In this document: positions 61,838 through 64,000 of the stretch, in pieces
How the letters are laid out: each line of letters starts with the position of its first letter
How positions within the stretch are numbered: the stretch's first letter is position 1
NCBI GenBank assembly: GCA_027943335.1
Contig: BSBK01001113.1
Location: 334,001-398,000, forward strand
Direction: 5' to 3'
Length of the DNA: 64,000 nucleotides
Source of the DNA: Chamaecyparis obtusa
Lineage: Eukaryota > Streptophyta > Pinopsida > Cupressales > Cupressaceae
Notes under the pieces: generated by a model
Told to the model about the DNA's origin: nothing
The model's database searches: none
What the model saw: the letters and a program-made list of their open reading frames with translations, nothing else
Position numbers and translations under genes: made by a program

Positions 61838-64000
61838 AGACCTTGAGTCTCCTGATAGGAAGTTTATTATTAAAAGGTTTTTGATGTGCCATAAGAATAC
61901 CAATTTTCTCATGCTGCAAGAGCTAAAGGCAGTTGATTTTTTACTTAATTCTGCTCTTGATTGTATATGGAAAGATGCTACTAAAATTTACACTAACCAC
62001 TCAAAAGGAAAGGGTGGAGCTGCTTTGCTCATCAACCCTTGTTGGGAAAGATATATCCAATACACTAGTATCTCTCCTTGTAATCATGTAGCCTAGGCTA
62101 TAATTGATTTTAAAGGATCCTCATTTGGTGTTTGCTCTTTATATGCCCCTAATGACTCTAAGGAAAGGATTTCTCTTTGGGATTGGTTACGTGATCTCTC
62201 TAATATCCCCTGGATTATGGCTGGGGACTTCAACATGGTTGAAAACCATGATGACAAGATTGGGGGTATACTCTTTGAGTGGAAACACCCAGAGAAACCC
62301 CATTGGGATCACCTTAAACAACATATGAATCTCTTTGATCCCCTTGAAGGCCTTAAATCTGAGACTTCTGGTCTCTAGTTTACCTGGTGTAACTTCCAGT
62401 AAGGGCCTAACCAGATTTACTCTAGACTTGACCAATTTTATGTTGACTCTAATCATTTCTCCTTCTCCCCCAATCATCAAAACTCTCCTATCTTTGGCAC
62501 CCCTTCTACCCTCTCCAATCACCTCCCCATCATAACTAATATTAACCTTAGGAACTCTATTGATTTTTGTAATCCCTATAATAAAAAGTTTATTCTCAAT
62601 TCCTCCCTACTAAAGGATCAGGATGCTCTTACCACCATCAGAATGGTTAGGTCTTTCAACTTGTTTACTCAATTCCCCTCCTAGACTGCTCATTGGAATA
62701 TGAATGTTACCTCCTGGAAAAAAGTTCTTCAAACCTTAGGCCAGAAGAAGGCTAAGGATTATAGATCTTAGGAGAACCCCCTTAATGATCGGCTTCACAT
62801 TGCTGAATGGGAAGTCCAATTGAATCCCACCTCCCCTGATCTTATTGAAAATGTTTCTCAAGCCAAGGATTCCCTGAGGAAGCATCAACAAGTCAAAGTT
62901 AGGGGTGCCTTCATTAGAGCTCGCAACCATTGGCTTCAATATGGTGATAAAGGATCCAAACTCTTCTTCAACCTCTTTAAACAAAAATAGAGTAGAGAAA
63001 GGATTGATAGGATTGTTGTTGAAGATAAAGAACTTCTCAACATTAATGATATTACTGATGCTTTTGAAAGGTTTTATAAAATGATGTTTACTTCGGAGGA
63101 TAATGATGCCTCTAAAGTTATTAGGGACAAATGCAAAGGTATAATTCCTAATAGGATCTTTGATGTAGATGTCCTCTTGCTCAAATCCAGGGTCTCCCTC
63201 CAAGAAATTACTAATGCCATTATTGTGCTTAAAGATAATAAAGCCCTTGGCCCTGATGGCCTTCCTGCTGAATTCTACAAGGCTAATATTGTTTCGATTG
63301 CTAAAGATCTTTATGACCTCTACTCTTAAGCCTTTGACTTGGGTACCCTTGGGAATTCCATCAATATGGGCATTGTTAAACTTGTCCCAAAAGATGGGGA
63401 TAAAGCTCTCATTAAAAACTAGTGCCCTATCACGCTCCTCAATGTCTCCTATAAGATTCTTGCTAAAGTCCTTGCTTCTCGTCTTGTGAATATCCTCCCC
63501 AAATTTATTTGCTCCACCAAAACTGGCTTCATCAAGGGGAGATATATCCTAGAAAACCTCATTACCTGCTGGGAAACTATAGAATGGGCCAAATTCTCCA
63601 ACCAAAATGTTGACATGTTTCTCCTTGATTTTGAAAAATCTTATGACATAGTTGAATGGGATTTCATCCTCACCATGCTCAAGGCATTTGGCTTCCCTGA
63701 TGAATTCTGCATATATGTCAAAGTCCTCCTTAGAGACACCTCTACCATAATTGAAGTTAATGGGAATCTCTCTCAACCTATCCCCCTTTCCCGTTCCATT
63801 AGGCAAGGATGCCCTCTTGCCCATGCCCTCTTTGTGATTGCCTCGGATGCTTTGTTTTAACTTCTCAGAGATGATACTCTGTCTCCTAAAGTTCAGGGCA
63901 TTACTCTTCTTGATGATTCTGAGCTTCTTAATATTCAGTTTGCTGATGACACGTCGCTCTTTCTTGAGCTCTCTAATCATAATATTCATTGCCTTGCTCA
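61812..64000 (+). pseudogene. LINE ORF2: endonuclease and reverse transcriptase, partial
   Basis: From ATG 61812 (MKCISWNIRDLESPDRK). The apurinic-type endonuclease shows SWNIR, LQELK, SLYAPND and IMAGDFNMVE, but the final SDH motif is SNHLPI, so a catalytic Asp is Asn. RT shows LKDNKALGPDGLPAEFYK, CPITLLNVSYKILAKVL, KTGFIKGRYILENLI, FLLDFEKSYDIVEWDFI, IRQGCPLAHALF and FADDTSLF. At least nine in-frame stops (after HVA, SGL, NFQ, FPS, YRS, KQK, LYS, LIKN and ALF) and no frameshift over 2.19 kb. ORF2 nicks target DNA and primes reverse transcription there; this copy cannot. Confidence 0.92.

Larger units (their letters stand above)
61568..64000 (+). mobile_element. L1-type LINE, 3' end outside the window
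   Basis: An ORF1 remnant is followed directly by ORF2 with endonuclease and reverse transcriptase. The element continues past 64000, so tail and target duplications cannot be examined. The 5' boundary is not precisely known; 61448-61567 may belong to it. Confidence 0.85.

Overview
This window is AT-rich nuclear DNA from a seed plant and is dominated by retrotransposons and decayed gene fragments. The plant origin is shown by Ty1/copia and chromodomain Ty3/gypsy elements primed by initiator-Met tRNA, plant L1-type LINE sequence, and fragments of plant gene families (DCD-domain protein, exocyst EXO70, HSP101/ClpB, class-3 lipase, PARP-like). Low gene density and old, layered insertions would fit a large genome such as a gymnosperm, but the sequence alone does not fix the species.

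Layout. 1-540: the 5' end of an unrecognised minus-strand gene and a palindromic TATA region. 542-9384: copy 1 of a segmental duplication carrying a (AT)n tract, a broken DCD-domain gene, a broken EXO70 fragment and an unidentified decayed frame. 9464-10068: PARP-like exons on the minus strand. 10.1-15.5 kb: AT-rich, with two weak minus-strand exon candidates. 15.5-18.0 kb: a 5'-truncated LINE with an unusual long segment after its RNase H domain. 19.2-21.1 kb: copia debris in both orientations. 21354-22252: a solo LTR with target duplication. 22792-27756: a young copia element with an uninterrupted pol. 28.2-28.8 kb: an HSP101 pseudogene. 31062-37567: copy 2 of the segmental duplication, shortened by deletions. 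38.3-39.4 kb: lipase exons and another minus-strand exon candidate. 39715-46437: an older copia with hairpin-rich LTRs and a 992-bp terminal-inverted-repeat element nested inside it. 48204-60048: two chromodomain gypsy elements in a head-to-tail array of three LTRs and two internal regions, flanked by one target duplication. 60533-60923: a Tourist-like MITE. 61.5 kb to the end: an L1-type LINE running off the window.

How it fits together. No complete host gene is visible. Host-derived pieces are exons or pseudogenes cut by duplication edges, and the element layer supplies nearly all long reading frames. The older gypsy, copia and LINE frames are broken mostly by single-base nonsense changes, many of C-to-T/G-to-A type, rather than by indels, which suggests decay under DNA methylation. 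The least ordinary items are the three-LTR gypsy array, the hairpin triplet in the older copia LTR, the duplication whose shorter copy joins a DCD frame to an EXO70 frame, and the reading frame downstream of a LINE RNase H domain.
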